A program made the position numbers and the translations under genes. Of a DNA stretch of 13,505 nt, positions 5,924-13,147 are shown one piece after another. The notes beneath the pieces were generated by a model, which saw only the letters and a program-made list of their open reading frames with translations, had not been told where the DNA came from and did no database searches. Source of the stretch: an uncultured Clostridia bacterium (GTDB lineage: Bacteria; Bacillota_A; Clostridia; Oscillospirales; Oscillospiraceae); contig CAMVGI010000010.1 in the NCBI GenBank assembly GCA_947166955.1, forward strand, positions 1 to 13,505, given 5' to 3'. Positions within the stretch are counted from its first letter, which is position 1, and each line of letters opens with the position of its first letter.

Positions 5924-5954
5924 GGGGACGTACAGCTTTGCTGTCCACGTTCCC
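5924..5954 (+). other. Long imperfect hairpin, part of a structured intergenic RNA
   Basis: GGGGACGT (5924-5931) pairs with ACGTTCCC (5947-5954) through 8 pairs, one of them G-U. Inside this, ACAGC (5932-5936) pairs with GCTGT (5940-5944) around a TTT loop, leaving a CC bulge. The 13-pair stem stands directly after the UUCG hairpin. No downstream U-tract, so it is not itself an intrinsic terminator. Confidence 0.6.
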
Positions 5955-6020
5955 GATTTCTTTAACCACGGACTCCCTGCACCTCTCAACGATGTGTCCC
6001 AATGGGAGACTTTATACATA

Positions 6021-6052
6021 AGCAGTCGAGGCGATAAGCCCCGGCTGTTTTT
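6021..6052 (+). terminator. Terminator-like hairpin before the tRNA
   Basis: AGCAGTCG (6021-6028) plus GGC (6030-6032) pair with GCC (6038-6040) plus CGGCTGTT (6042-6049), around a GATAA loop with one A/C mismatch and two G-U pairs. Five T residues follow or overlap (6048-6052). It lies 5 nt before the tRNA-like gene. It may end the portal transcript, or be the third hairpin of the folded RNA at 5905-6052. Confidence 0.5.
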
Positions 6053-6057
6053 ATATG

Positions 6058-6133
6058 CGGGACGTAGCTCAAATGGTAGAGCAGCGGTCTCCAAAACCGC
6101 AGGCTGTAGGTTCAAGTCCTACCGACCGTGCCA
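6058..6133 (+). tRNA. tRNA-Trp-like gene (anticodon CCA) with a defective acceptor stem
   Basis: Cloverleaf positions fit a 76-nt tRNA with encoded CCA: TA at 8-9, D stem GCTC/GAGC, anticodon stem GCGGT/ACCGC with loop CTCCAAA (anticodon CCA, tryptophan), variable loop AGGCT, T stem GTAGG/CCTAC with loop TTCAAGT, discriminator G, CCA. The D, anticodon and T stems are perfect. The acceptor strands CGGGACG and CGACCGT pair at only 4 of 7 positions, with mismatches at 1-72, 2-71 and 5-68. G73 and CCA are the bacterial TrpRS identity elements, and both are kept. Either the gene is decaying, or the RNA is used for something other than ordinary charging. A GCC-GAAA-GGC mini-hairpin follows at 6134-6143. 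No other tRNA is visible nearby. Confidence 0.8.
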
Positions 6134-6175
6134 GCCGAAAGGCATAAATCCCCTTTTTGAAAGGAGGTGTAAAGT

Positions 6176-6334
6176 ATGGCTGCGAATAGCGTAGTAAAGG
6201 ATAAGGGCTACATCGGCAGAATCGGCAACACGGGAACTCAGGTAGTTGAGGCCCCGCACAAGCCGTCCGCGCCGCGAGGCAAGTCCATAATCCACAAGGG
6301 AAACGATCTCCGCGTTAAGGGGAGCAAGAAGTAA
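6176..6334 (+). CDS. 52-residue basic protein between tRNA and scaffold
   Basis: A short gene (M-A-A-N-S-V-V-K-D-K-G-Y-I-G-R to V-K-G-S-K-K) preceded by AAGGAGGTG at 6161-6169, a nearly perfect ribosome site 6-7 nt before the ATG. It is rich in Lys, Arg and Gly with few acidic residues (K/R 12, D/E 3), has no membrane segment and no cysteine, and looks disordered. It runs into the scaffold gene with a 19-nt gap containing that gene's own ribosome site. I do not recognise the family. Its place among head genes suggests a minor structural or assembly peptide, possibly DNA- or portal-associated. Confidence 0.72.
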   Translation: MAANSVVKDKGYIGRIGNTGTQVVEAPHKPSAPRGKSIIHKGNDLRVKGSKK

Positions 6335-6353
6335 GAGAGGAGAAAACTGAACA

Positions 6354-7241
6354 ATGGCTAACGAAATCGATTATTACGAAGTGTTAGGGGTCGAGAAGCC
6401 CGAAGCGGCTAAAGACGAAGGCGCAAAAGAGGACGAGAACGCCGGCCGTCCCGAAAACACCGACGAGAATGAAGGCGAAAAAGAGCGCCCCGCCGCCGAG
6501 GACGCAGTCGATGACGACGATGACGTAGACGAAGACGACGACAGCGACGAAGGCGAGGACGACGACGAGCAGAGCGACGAGGATAACGCCCGATATGCGG
6601 CAATACGCCGCAAGGCGGAAGCGGATGCGGCGAAGCAGCGCGACCGCGCTATAGCAGACCTCGGCTATACAGACGAGGATGGCAACCCCATAACGACGCT
6701 CGACGAGCTAACGCGCTTCAAGCAGCGTGAGAGCAAGCAGAAAGCTGATGCCGAGTACGAGGACGAGCTTGAAAGACTCCTTGACTACGGCATGAGCGAG
6801 GAAGAGGCCGAGGAAATCATCGAAAACAAGCGCGCCGCAGCCGAATATAAGGCGGTGAAAGGTCAGTTAGACGAGGCGCGAAACCGCCAGAGACAGGCGG
6901 AGTTCGACCGCAAAGTCGAAGAGGAGCTTGAGATGATTCGCGAGTACGACCCGTCAATCAAAAGCATTGCGGACTTATCCAAAATGGACAACTTCGATGC
7001 TTTTAAGGCAAACGTTGCAAGCGGCGACAACTACATCACGGCGTATCTCCGCAGCCATAAAGGCAAATCTCGCGCCGGAGCAAGAGACTCCGGCAAATCA
7101 CATTTAAAGAGTACATCAACACGAGGCGGCAGTGGCAGCGGCTCCATCCCGGAGAGCGTATACGCGGAGTATTTAATGTTTAATCCGGACGCGACCCGCA
7201 AGGAAATCCGCGAACACTACCTCCGACATCATAGAGAATAA
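6354..7241 (+). CDS. Capsid scaffolding protein
   Basis: A 295-aa, highly charged and mostly helical protein between portal and capsid genes, the usual site for the internal scaffold that shapes the prohead and is then removed. Residues about 15-78 are low-complexity and acidic, with runs of Asp around 53-72. Residues 80-200 form a long coiled coil (Arg/Glu/Lys/Ala-rich). A Ser/Gly-rich linker follows near 235-265, then a short C-terminal helical module (PESVYAEYLMFNPDATRKEIREHYLRHHRE), which would be the capsid-binding tail. The N-terminus IDYYEVLGVEKP resembles the first helix of DnaJ J-domains, but no HPD motif follows. GAGAGGAG (6335-6342) is the ribosome site. The family was assigned by composition and context. 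Confidence 0.82.
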   Translation: MANEIDYYEVLGVEKPEAAKDEGAKEDENAGRPENTDENEGEKERPAAEDAVDDDDDVDEDDDSDEGEDDDEQSDEDNARYAAIRRKAEADAAKQRDRAIADLGYTDEDGNPITTLDELTRFKQRESKQKADAEYEDELERLLDYGMSEEEAEEIIENKRAAAEYKAVKGQLDEARNRQRQAEFDRKVEEELEMIREYDPSIKSIADLSKMDNFDAFKANVASGDNYITAYLRSHKGKSRAGARDSGKSHLKSTSTRGGSGSGSIPESVYAEYLMFNPDATRKEIREHYLRHHRE

Positions 7242-7259
7242 CCGAAAGGAGAAATAACA

Positions 7260-7652
7260 ATGGGATTTACCATCCATTCGACCGACGACGGCAGAGCCTG
7301 CCCGTGGGAGTACCTTCCCGCAGGCGCTATAACGCCGAAAATCGGTCTTTTATTAGTACAGTCGTCCGGCAACCTTGCAGTAGCAGGGGCGACGGCAAAA
7401 CCCGCATATGTGTGCATGACGCAGGCTAGCGCGGCTTTAACGGCAGGAACGATAATCCCCGTTATAAAAGTACAGCCCGACATCGTTTTTGAAACCACGT
7501 TCTCCGAAACGGCCACCTCCCGTAAAACGGGCGAAGCAGTGACCACTGCGAGCGGATTGCAGGCAACTGCCACCACTTCCAGCGGCGTATTCACGATCAC
7601 CGAAATTGTCGACGGGGCAGCGGGCGGCGCAGTGCGCGGCAGATTCTTATAA
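7260..7652 (+). CDS. Probable head decoration / capsid-stabilising protein
   Basis: A 130-aa protein rich in Ala, Thr, Gly and Val with alternating beta-strand patterns and few charges. It begins MGFTIHSTDDGRACPWEYLPAGAITPK and ends GRFL. Short beta-rich proteins directly before the major capsid gene usually bind the outer capsid surface as decoration or cementing proteins. The spacing is 18 nt from the scaffold and 18 nt to the capsid gene, each gap holding a good ribosome site (GAAAGGAG and GAGAGGAGG). It has no signal peptide. I infer decoration from position, size and composition; a minor head protein is the alternative. Confidence 0.65.
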   Translation: MGFTIHSTDDGRACPWEYLPAGAITPKIGLLLVQSSGNLAVAGATAKPAYVCMTQASAALTAGTIIPVIKVQPDIVFETTFSETATSRKTGEAVTTASGLQATATTSSGVFTITEIVDGAAGGAVRGRFL

Positions 7653-7670
7653 GAGAGGAGGAAGATATAA

Positions 7671-8681
7671 ATGGCAGGTATAATTTTTTCTGAAGGCTCG
7701 AACGTAGCCAACAGTATTTATGGCAAGTCTCAGGAGCCTATAAAGATGCTCCTCGAAAAGAGAGCGGAGGCTTTTGAACAGAAAAGCGTATTGAAGAAGT
7801 TATTTTCTATAGAGAAGTCTAACAAGTGGGCAGAGAAACTCACCTCCATGAACGCGATGGATGGCTTCCAGCCCGTAGGCGAGAACGGCGCATATCCGCT
7901 CGTTGAGTGGAGCGAGGGCCCGTCGAAGGTAATCATCCACGAGACCTGGAAGAACAGCTTCATGCTGTCCAAGGAGCTTATCGACGACGCGCAGGCGCTC
8001 GACCTTAGAAAGAGACCGGCGGCATTCATGACCGCGTTCGAGAGAACGAAGGAACTTTTCGGTGCGCAACTTTACGGCGCGATCCTTACCAGCGCAACCA
8101 CCATTAAGGTAGGCGCGAAGACCTTCGACGCGACCGGCGCGGACGGCAAGGCCATCCTTGCAACCAACCACCAGGCAGCGAGAAAGGGCGCGAACCAGTC
8201 GAACATGTTCACCGACGCGTTCTCCGCAGACGCGCTCGCAGCTGTCGAGACGGAGATGCAGAATTTCAAGGGCGACAGCGGCGAAATTCTCGACGTAGCA
8301 CCCGACACCATCGTTATCCCGAACATATACACGCTGAAGAAGGCAGTCTTCTCCGCTATCGGTGCAGACCACGACCCGGCAACGGCAAACAACGGCTTCA
8401 ACTATCAGTTCGGCAGATGGAACGTAATCGTATGGAGCTATCTCAACCAGTACATGGGCAGCACCAACACCGCACCGTGGCTGCTCATCGACTCCAGATA
8501 CAACGACACCTACAAGGGTGCTGTTATCTTTGAACGTGAGCCTCTCACCATCCGCTCTACGATCGATGAAAACACCGATGCGAACGTATGGCGCGGTAGA
8601 ACCCGCTTCGGCGGCGGCTTCAACGATTGGCGATTCGTTGCAGGCGGCGGCTTAACCGGCGGCACCACCCTCATCTCCTAA
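7671..8681 (+). CDS. Major capsid protein (HK97-fold)
   Basis: A 336-aa protein in the capsid position after scaffold and decoration genes. The N-terminal arm (about 1-60) is helical and charged. Then come the expected elongated-loop strands (AYPLVEWSEGPSKVIIHETW), a long spine helix (KRPAAFMTAFERTKELFGAQLYGAIL, about 115-142), P-domain helices and A-domain strands (DTIVIPNIYTLKKAVF), and late strands ending in a Gly-rich tail. A separate scaffold gene is present, so no N-terminal delta domain is needed. Codon use is tidier than in neighbouring genes (many AAG, GGC, AAC), as expected for the most highly expressed virion gene. It is followed at once by a hairpin that overlaps its stop codon. 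Confidence 0.85.
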   Translation: MAGIIFSEGSNVANSIYGKSQEPIKMLLEKRAEAFEQKSVLKKLFSIEKSNKWAEKLTSMNAMDGFQPVGENGAYPLVEWSEGPSKVIIHETWKNSFMLSKELIDDAQALDLRKRPAAFMTAFERTKELFGAQLYGAILTSATTIKVGAKTFDATGADGKAILATNHQAARKGANQSNMFTDAFSADALAAVETEMQNFKGDSGEILDVAPDTIVIPNIYTLKKAVFSAIGADHDPATANNGFNYQFGRWNVIVWSYLNQYMGSTNTAPWLLIDSRYNDTYKGAVIFEREPLTIRSTIDENTDANVWRGRTRFGGGFNDWRFVAGGGLTGGTTLIS

Positions 8682-8703
8682 AGGGCGCACCCCGCGCCCT
8701 TTT
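8680..8703 (+). terminator. Short intrinsic terminator after the capsid gene
   Basis: AAAGGGCGC (8680-8688) and GCGCCCTTT (8694-8702) form a perfect 9-bp stem with the loop ACCCC, ending in TTTT (8700-8703) and then AAGGAGG of the next gene. The U-tract is short, so read-through to the connector and spike is expected. It would raise capsid mRNA relative to downstream genes. Confidence 0.7.
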
Positions 8704-8717
8704 AAGGAGGCAAGCAC

Positions 8718-9140
8718 ATGACTTTAACACAATGCATCGCGATATGCGATGAATTAAGACCCGGCAACAAGTGGGACAACGACCTTAAAACAAGATGGAT
8801 TAACGAGGTTCAGGGGCGGATTCATGTAATGATACACATGACCGCCCTTGACCCGCTTGAGGAATACCAGCTGGAGTACCCGCACAATCCCGGAGATGTA
8901 GACCCGGAGCTTGACGTGCCGACGCCGTACGACAGGCTCTATTGGCTGTATCTCATAGCGATGGTGGACTTCTCCAACTCCGACTGGCAGGCGTATGAGA
9001 ACAGTTACGCCCTCTACAACGACGTGCTGAGGGAATACAAGAAGTATTACATCTCCACGTTCGAGCCGGGCAAGCGCAGACTATGGGACAAGGAGGCGGA
9101 GCGAAATGTCAATGTACCGACGAGCGCACGCTGGATTTGA
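8718..9140 (+). CDS. Probable head-tail connector / head completion protein
   Basis: A 140-aa protein, MTLTQCIAICDELRPGN then DLKTRWINEVQGRIHVMIHM, a central acidic/Pro loop (about 50-72), and helices DRLYWLYLIAMVDFSNSDWQAYENSYALYNDVLREYKKYY. Helical proteins of this size directly after the capsid gene usually form the ring that docks on the portal and seals the head. The residue pattern (short N-terminal helix bundle, W-I-N-E, aromatic middle helix) fits, but I cannot name the exact family. AAGGAGG (8704-8710) is the ribosome site. The 3' end overlaps the spike gene by 35 nt, so the two are translationally coupled. Confidence 0.68.
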   Translation: MTLTQCIAICDELRPGNKWDNDLKTRWINEVQGRIHVMIHMTALDPLEEYQLEYPHNPGDVDPELDVPTPYDRLYWLYLIAMVDFSNSDWQAYENSYALYNDVLREYKKYYISTFEPGKRRLWDKEAERNVNVPTSARWI

Positions 9141-12100
9141 CTATGAGCTGTGGCTCAGACGCGGCCACAAGGGTACGCCCGACGACTTCCTCGAATGGCT
9201 CAGAGGCAGTTTGTTCAACGGCTTTTCTCCCAAGGACTTCGGCGCGGAAGGAAACGGCGTACACGACGACAGCGAGGCAATAAAGTCGGCGATAGAGGCG
9301 GCGGGCGAGGGCGGCAAGGTCGTTCTCGACGCGAATACGACCTACCTTGTAACGCAGACGCTTGAACTTAAAGACGGTCAGACGTTCGACGGCAACGGCG
9401 CAACGATATTATGGAAAGGCGTTCCGACGTACAACGAAAGCGGAAAGATATCGAACGCACCGTACATCTTTTTCGCACGAGGCAGTCTCGGCGACGAGAT
9501 AAAGCTTGCGGAGGCGGTGCGCGTGGTAGGTAACGCATCTTCGTCCGATTACGGCTCGGACAACGCGAACGGCTTTACCTTCGTGGTAATATCCGCAGAA
9601 GGCCTCGACAGCGCGCCGTATCAGCCGGGCGACCGTATCATAGTACAGGCGGCGAGGAACGCGCTTGCGCCCGAAAGCGGCGAGTACTGGACAGGCACGT
9701 CCACGGGTCTTGCAACGAGCGGCGCGTGGTGGGCGGAGCCGCTCGTTGTCAACGAGGTGAGAACGCGCAAGTCGCTTGGCGTGGTGACCCACTACGTTAT
9801 AAAGTGCGTCGGTACGGCGGCATATCCGTACTATCTGCCGGAGGCCGAAGCGGGCGTTGACGTATCAAAGCAGACGATCTACGCCTACATTAAGAACACG
9901 GACCACAAATATGTGCGGCGCGGTTACTACGTCTATGAAGACCCGGAACACCCGGAGAAATCAGCGAAGCCGTTGTACAGGGCGTTCTCCACCGTAAGGA
10001 AGGCGAACTTCCTTCAGAACGTGCGTCTTTGCAACCTTAATATAAGGGCGGAGGGCGTGACGCATTCGGGCGACCCTGCCGACAACAGCGGGCAGACAGC
10101 CGCCTTCGCCCAGATGGGCAATACGATCCGCTTCGAGCTGTGCGAGAACGCCATGATGGAGAATGTGAGCATGGTGCTTACCGACGCGGGGCGAGGCTTT
10201 TACTTATATAACTGCCTCAACTCGCAGTATAAGGACTGCACCTACGAATCACGCTACACGGTATACGGCGTGTGGGAAGGGCATACATATACAAACGCCT
10301 TCACGTTTGCTTCGACATGGTACTGCACTGCGGACGGCTGCACAACGATAAAGGCGGGGCAGTCGTTCGACACATCCTATGCCGGCAGTCAGGCTCACAA
10401 TCCGTTTGACGGCGGAGACTGGACGCAAACTCAGAACTCGTATCAGCAGATACGCTGCCCAGCGATATTCACGACGGTGCGCGACTGCACGGTAATAGGA
10501 AGTCTCGACTCTGCCGCGACCAACCATTCGGGCGGCTACGGACAGCTTTTCGAGGGCTGCAGATTTATAAACTGCGCCCGTCCCGTGGCGATACGTTCGC
10601 CCTTGACCACGATAAAGAACTGCACGTTTTCGGGGCAGGCGGGCAAGCTCGGAAAGACTGACGACCCCGACGGAACGCACTACCGGGCAGGGCAGGACGT
10701 GTGGCACCTCTCCTTCGCGGAGCCGACGTGTCGCGGTGCGATAGTCGAGGGCTGCACCTTCAGCGGCGGCAGGGCGGTAAATATAGCCCCCCAGCTTGAC
10801 CGATACTTCGACTTTGCAAAGGGCAACTATGTGGAAATGGCAACGGGCGCGTATGTAGAGAGCTTTGCCGAACTGCCGCAGAGCGACTGGGTGCTTTATA
10901 ACATCCCGGCAGGCGCAGACCCGGAAACATATATGAAGAACACCGTCAAATATCCGCACATAAGGGCGACCGATGCGTACGACTCTACGAACACATATCT
11001 TACGCCGCCCGACCAGAAGTCGCTCGGCATACAGATACGCGGCAACACGTTCCACAGCTGCCAGCAAGTACTGATGGCAAGTTCGTATGCGTTCTGGCTC
11101 AAAGATCACAGTCTGAACCTTACCGACTACGCAAAGGGCGACATGGGCGTTTACCTGTGCGGAAATACCATCATCGACTGCGGCAGGCATTATTACCCCG
11201 TGTACATAACCGGAGACTTCGTGAATGGCATCAGGATAGATGACAACCGCTTTGTGCGATGCGTGTCCAGCAAGACGGACGGCTACTGGTCAAGCACGAC
11301 CACTGGCGGCGTGACGGAATGGAAATCAAAAACACCGCAGTATCTCATCTACTTTGCGGGGCAGCAGGTTCGTATGGCCGTAAACAACAACACCGTTGAG
11401 GAGTGCGGCGGCGGCTTCCGATATCTTTACACCAAAAAGGCGACGGTAGACGAGGCTCTTGGCACGAACGGCAATCCCGTCATGATGTGTACGGGCAATA
11501 AGATACTGTCATGGGTCGGCAGCAGGATGTCGGTAACGAGCGACGCAAACGACAGCGAGACCGACTTCTCCAACCCAGGCAAGAGCACGGCGGAGAGGAT
11601 AGTCGCCAGCCCCGACAAGGGATTTGGCATGGGTCAGCAGTACGACTTTGACGATAAAACGATAGCGTTTGAATTCGACGGCAACCCGCGAATTTTTGTA
11701 GAAGAAAATTCGTTGCGCCCTGAAACAAGAGCGACGCCGACGTGCATTCTGCGAACGTGGTGTGAGATGCGCCCGCTAAAACAGAACAGCATAAAGTGGC
11801 GCGTTGCGCTCTACAACAACCCGGAAACGGTGACGTATACGCCGGTCGGCGGCGCGGGGCAGACCCAAACTCTTGTACTCACACGCGAACTGTACGAACG
11901 GATAGCCCTCTGCTGGCAGAGAGGAAAGAGCGAAGACGAGGAAGAAACGGCGGCAACATTTTCAAGTGATGTTATTCTTGCGGCATACGAGCCGGAGTCT
12001 GATTCGGGCAACGAGCCGGAAGAACCTGCGGAGCCGACGGTCATAGGCTATTATACGATACCCGCCCCGCTCAACTATCGAATGGACTATGTCCAGACCG

Positions 12101-12636
12101 GGAACTGGGTCGGCAAACCGGAGTTGGAATACGCAACGAAGGACGGGGACACGGGCATCGTATCCGTCACGCCCGACGAAGCGCCGGATGTCACCGGCAC
12201 CGGCTCGTGGCCTACGGTGCTTGCGTTCGAGAAGCTCAACGGCTTCAGCCCTGCCGACGGCGACGAATTCGTCCTGTTCTGCGAGGTACGAGACAACTCA
12301 AGCTCTGCCACCGGCGCGCCGACTGGGCACGGCATAAGGGCAGACAGCTCTTCCACTACCAACAACCCGTCGCTGTTCGTAAGCAAAAGCGCGACAAGCA
12401 GCGGAAACACGGACGCTGTCGGAGACGACGAAGTCGGCATCGTCACCGACTGGTCGCTGAAGTATACAGCTCCGGAACCTGCCCCGACGCTCGGCAGAAG
12501 CAGCGCACCGTGGCAGAAGCTGTACGTTGACGAGATACACAAGATAGTGGTGCCGTCCTCTACGCCCGCCAGCGCGAAGAAGTTCCGCATCACCGTTGAC
12601 GACAGCGGCACGATAACCGCTACGGAGGTGACGTGA
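9106..12636 (+). CDS. Tail spike with pectate-lyase-like beta-helix (receptor binding/depolymerase)
   Basis: A 1176-aa protein. Residues 9-36 (GFDYELWLRRGHKGTPDDFL) match a short module found at the start of many Firmicutes phage tail fibres (pattern G-x-x-G-T-x-x-D-F-L-x-x-L-x-G). Residues 41-110 are a pectate-lyase-superfamily start: PKDFGAEGNGVHDDSEAIKSAI, then VVLDANTTYLV and FDGNGATILW. From about 305 to 805, repeating coils such as VRDCTVIGS, IKNCTFSG, VEGCTFSGG, IRGNTFHSC and VNNNTVEECGG mark a right-handed parallel beta-helix with Asn/Cys ladders. An acidic Glu/Pro linker (about 938-980) leads to beta domains and a terminal module with LGRSSAPWQKLYVDEIH. It probably trimerises, binds host surface polysaccharide and may cleave it; catalytic residues cannot be assigned. 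AGGAGG (9091-9096) supports the start. Confidence 0.85.
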   Translation: MSMYRRAHAGFDYELWLRRGHKGTPDDFLEWLRGSLFNGFSPKDFGAEGNGVHDDSEAIKSAIEAAGEGGKVVLDANTTYLVTQTLELKDGQTFDGNGATILWKGVPTYNESGKISNAPYIFFARGSLGDEIKLAEAVRVVGNASSSDYGSDNANGFTFVVISAEGLDSAPYQPGDRIIVQAARNALAPESGEYWTGTSTGLATSGAWWAEPLVVNEVRTRKSLGVVTHYVIKCVGTAAYPYYLPEAEAGVDVSKQTIYAYIKNTDHKYVRRGYYVYEDPEHPEKSAKPLYRAFSTVRKANFLQNVRLCNLNIRAEGVTHSGDPADNSGQTAAFAQMGNTIRFELCENAMMENVSMVLTDAGRGFYLYNCLNSQYKDCTYESRYTVYGVWEGHTYTNAFTFASTWYCTADGCTTIKAGQSFDTSYAGSQAHNPFDGGDWTQTQNSYQQIRCPAIFTTVRDCTVIGSLDSAATNHSGGYGQLFEGCRFINCARPVAIRSPLTTIKNCTFSGQAGKLGKTDDPDGTHYRAGQDVWHLSFAEPTCRGAIVEGCTFSGGRAVNIAPQLDRYFDFAKGNYVEMATGAYVESFAELPQSDWVLYNIPAGADPETYMKNTVKYPHIRATDAYDSTNTYLTPPDQKSLGIQIRGNTFHSCQQVLMASSYAFWLKDHSLNLTDYAKGDMGVYLCGNTIIDCGRHYYPVYITGDFVNGIRIDDNRFVRCVSSKTDGYWSSTTTGGVTEWKSKTPQYLIYFAGQQVRMAVNNNTVEECGGGFRYLYTKKATVDEALGTNGNPVMMCTGNKILSWVGSRMSVTSDANDSETDFSNPGKSTAERIVASPDKGFGMGQQYDFDDKTIAFEFDGNPRIFVEENSLRPETRATPTCILRTWCEMRPLKQNSIKWRVALYNNPETVTYTPVGGAGQTQTLVLTRELYERIALCWQRGKSEDEEETAATFSSDVILAAYEPESDSGNEPEEPAEPTVIGYYTIPAPLNYRMDYVQTGNWVGKPELEYATKDGDTGIVSVTPDEAPDVTGTGSWPTVLAFEKLNGFSPADGDEFVLFCEVRDNSSSATGAPTGHGIRADSSSTTNNPSLFVSKSATSSGNTDAVGDDEVGIVTDWSLKYTAPEPAPTLGRSSAPWQKLYVDEIHKIVVPSSTPASAKKFRITVDDSGTITATEVT
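12624..12631 (+). promoter_or_regulatory. Ribosome site that favours ATG 12636 over GTG 12633
   Basis: GGAGGTGA, an 8-base match to the 16S anti-SD complement, lies within the last codons of the spike gene. It is 7 nt from its GGAGG core to ATG 12636 but only 4 nt to GTG 12633. Confidence 0.6.
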
Positions 12637-12938
12637 TGGCGCATGAGATAATCCTAGCCATAATCGGCTCCGGCGCACTTTCTGCGGGGATAAGCGCGAT
12701 TGTTGCGGCGATTAACACTCGCCGTCAGCGCAAGCACGGCGTGGCCGCGGGAACCTGCATGATACTCTATGACCGCATCAAATTCCTCGGCAAGAAGTAC
12801 ATCGCGGAGGGCGAGATTGAGGCGGACGCGCTGGAGGACTTAATCGAGATGCACCGCATCTATCACGACGAGCTTGCCGGCAACGGCTACCTCGACACCT
12901 TGATGGCGCAAGTAAAACAACTTCACATAAAATCGTGA
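12636..12938 (+). CDS. Small single-span membrane protein (holin-associated family candidate)
   Basis: A 100-aa protein: M-A-H-E then a hydrophobic segment IILAIIGSGALSAGISAIVAA (about residues 5-25), a basic stop-transfer NTRRQRK, and a cytoplasmic helical domain with GTCMILYDRIKFLGKKYIAEG and YHDELAGNGYLDTLM. This plan (one N-terminal span, then a small helical domain ending with a Y-H-x-x-L-x-G-N-G motif) recurs in the lysis or late regions of Clostridia phages, often labelled hypothetical or putative holin. A typical holin gene starts about 430 nt later, so this one could be an antiholin, a spanin-like partner or a minor structural protein. The ATG overlaps the spike stop (TGATG). Confidence 0.68.
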   Translation: MAHEIILAIIGSGALSAGISAIVAAINTRRQRKHGVAAGTCMILYDRIKFLGKKYIAEGEIEADALEDLIEMHRIYHDELAGNGYLDTLMAQVKQLHIKS

Positions 12939-12947
12939 AAGGATGAT

Positions 12948-13133
12948 ATGACGATGGCGAGAAAAACGACGACGGCGGGCAAAACGAGGTCTGCGCTCCC
13001 CGGTCACGCGACAAGCGCGTATTACGGCACACGCTCGACGAAAAGCAGGATTGCTTCGCCCTACGCAAAGTCAGACCGGGAAGACCGACCGTGGAGTGAG
13101 GTCAAGGCAACTAAGCCGAGACGCAAAAAGTAA
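12948..13133 (+). CDS. Small basic unknown protein
   Basis: A 61-aa, strongly basic protein (MTMARKTTTAGKTRSALPGH... ending KPRRKK) rich in Lys, Arg, Ser and Thr, with Tyr-Tyr-Gly in the middle. No membrane span, cysteine or recognisable domain; likely disordered and able to bind nucleic acid or acidic partners. GAAAGGA lies just before the ATG at 12948. The ATG two codons later (12954) is nearly as good a start. It is the first of three closely spaced genes with similar GAAAGGATG-type ribosome sites, suggesting one transcript running into the holin. I do not recognise the family. Confidence 0.65.
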   Translation: MTMARKTTTAGKTRSALPGHATSAYYGTRSTKSRIASPYAKSDREDRPWSEVKATKPRRKK

Positions 13134-13147
13134 GAAAGGATGATTTC

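Noticed and set aside
6013..6018. TATACA as a -10 box for a promoter of the tRNA and scaffold genes
   Set aside because: No acceptable -35 hexamer lies 16-18 nt upstream, and a terminator-like hairpin follows directly.
5901..6194. A 97-aa frame running through the hairpins and the tRNA
   Set aside because: It crosses the tRNA and overlaps the well-supported start of the 52-aa gene; the sequence constraints there are RNA structure, not coding.
10249..11190. A 313-aa open frame on the minus strand inside the spike gene
   Set aside because: It is antisense to a clear beta-helix coding sequence, its protein is Arg/Val-rich with no family signature, and no ribosome site stands out. It is a shadow frame of GC-rich codons.
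12087..12644. A 185-aa minus-strand frame opposite the spike C-terminus
   Set aside because: Ser/Val/Pro-rich shadow with no ribosome site or context for a leftward gene.
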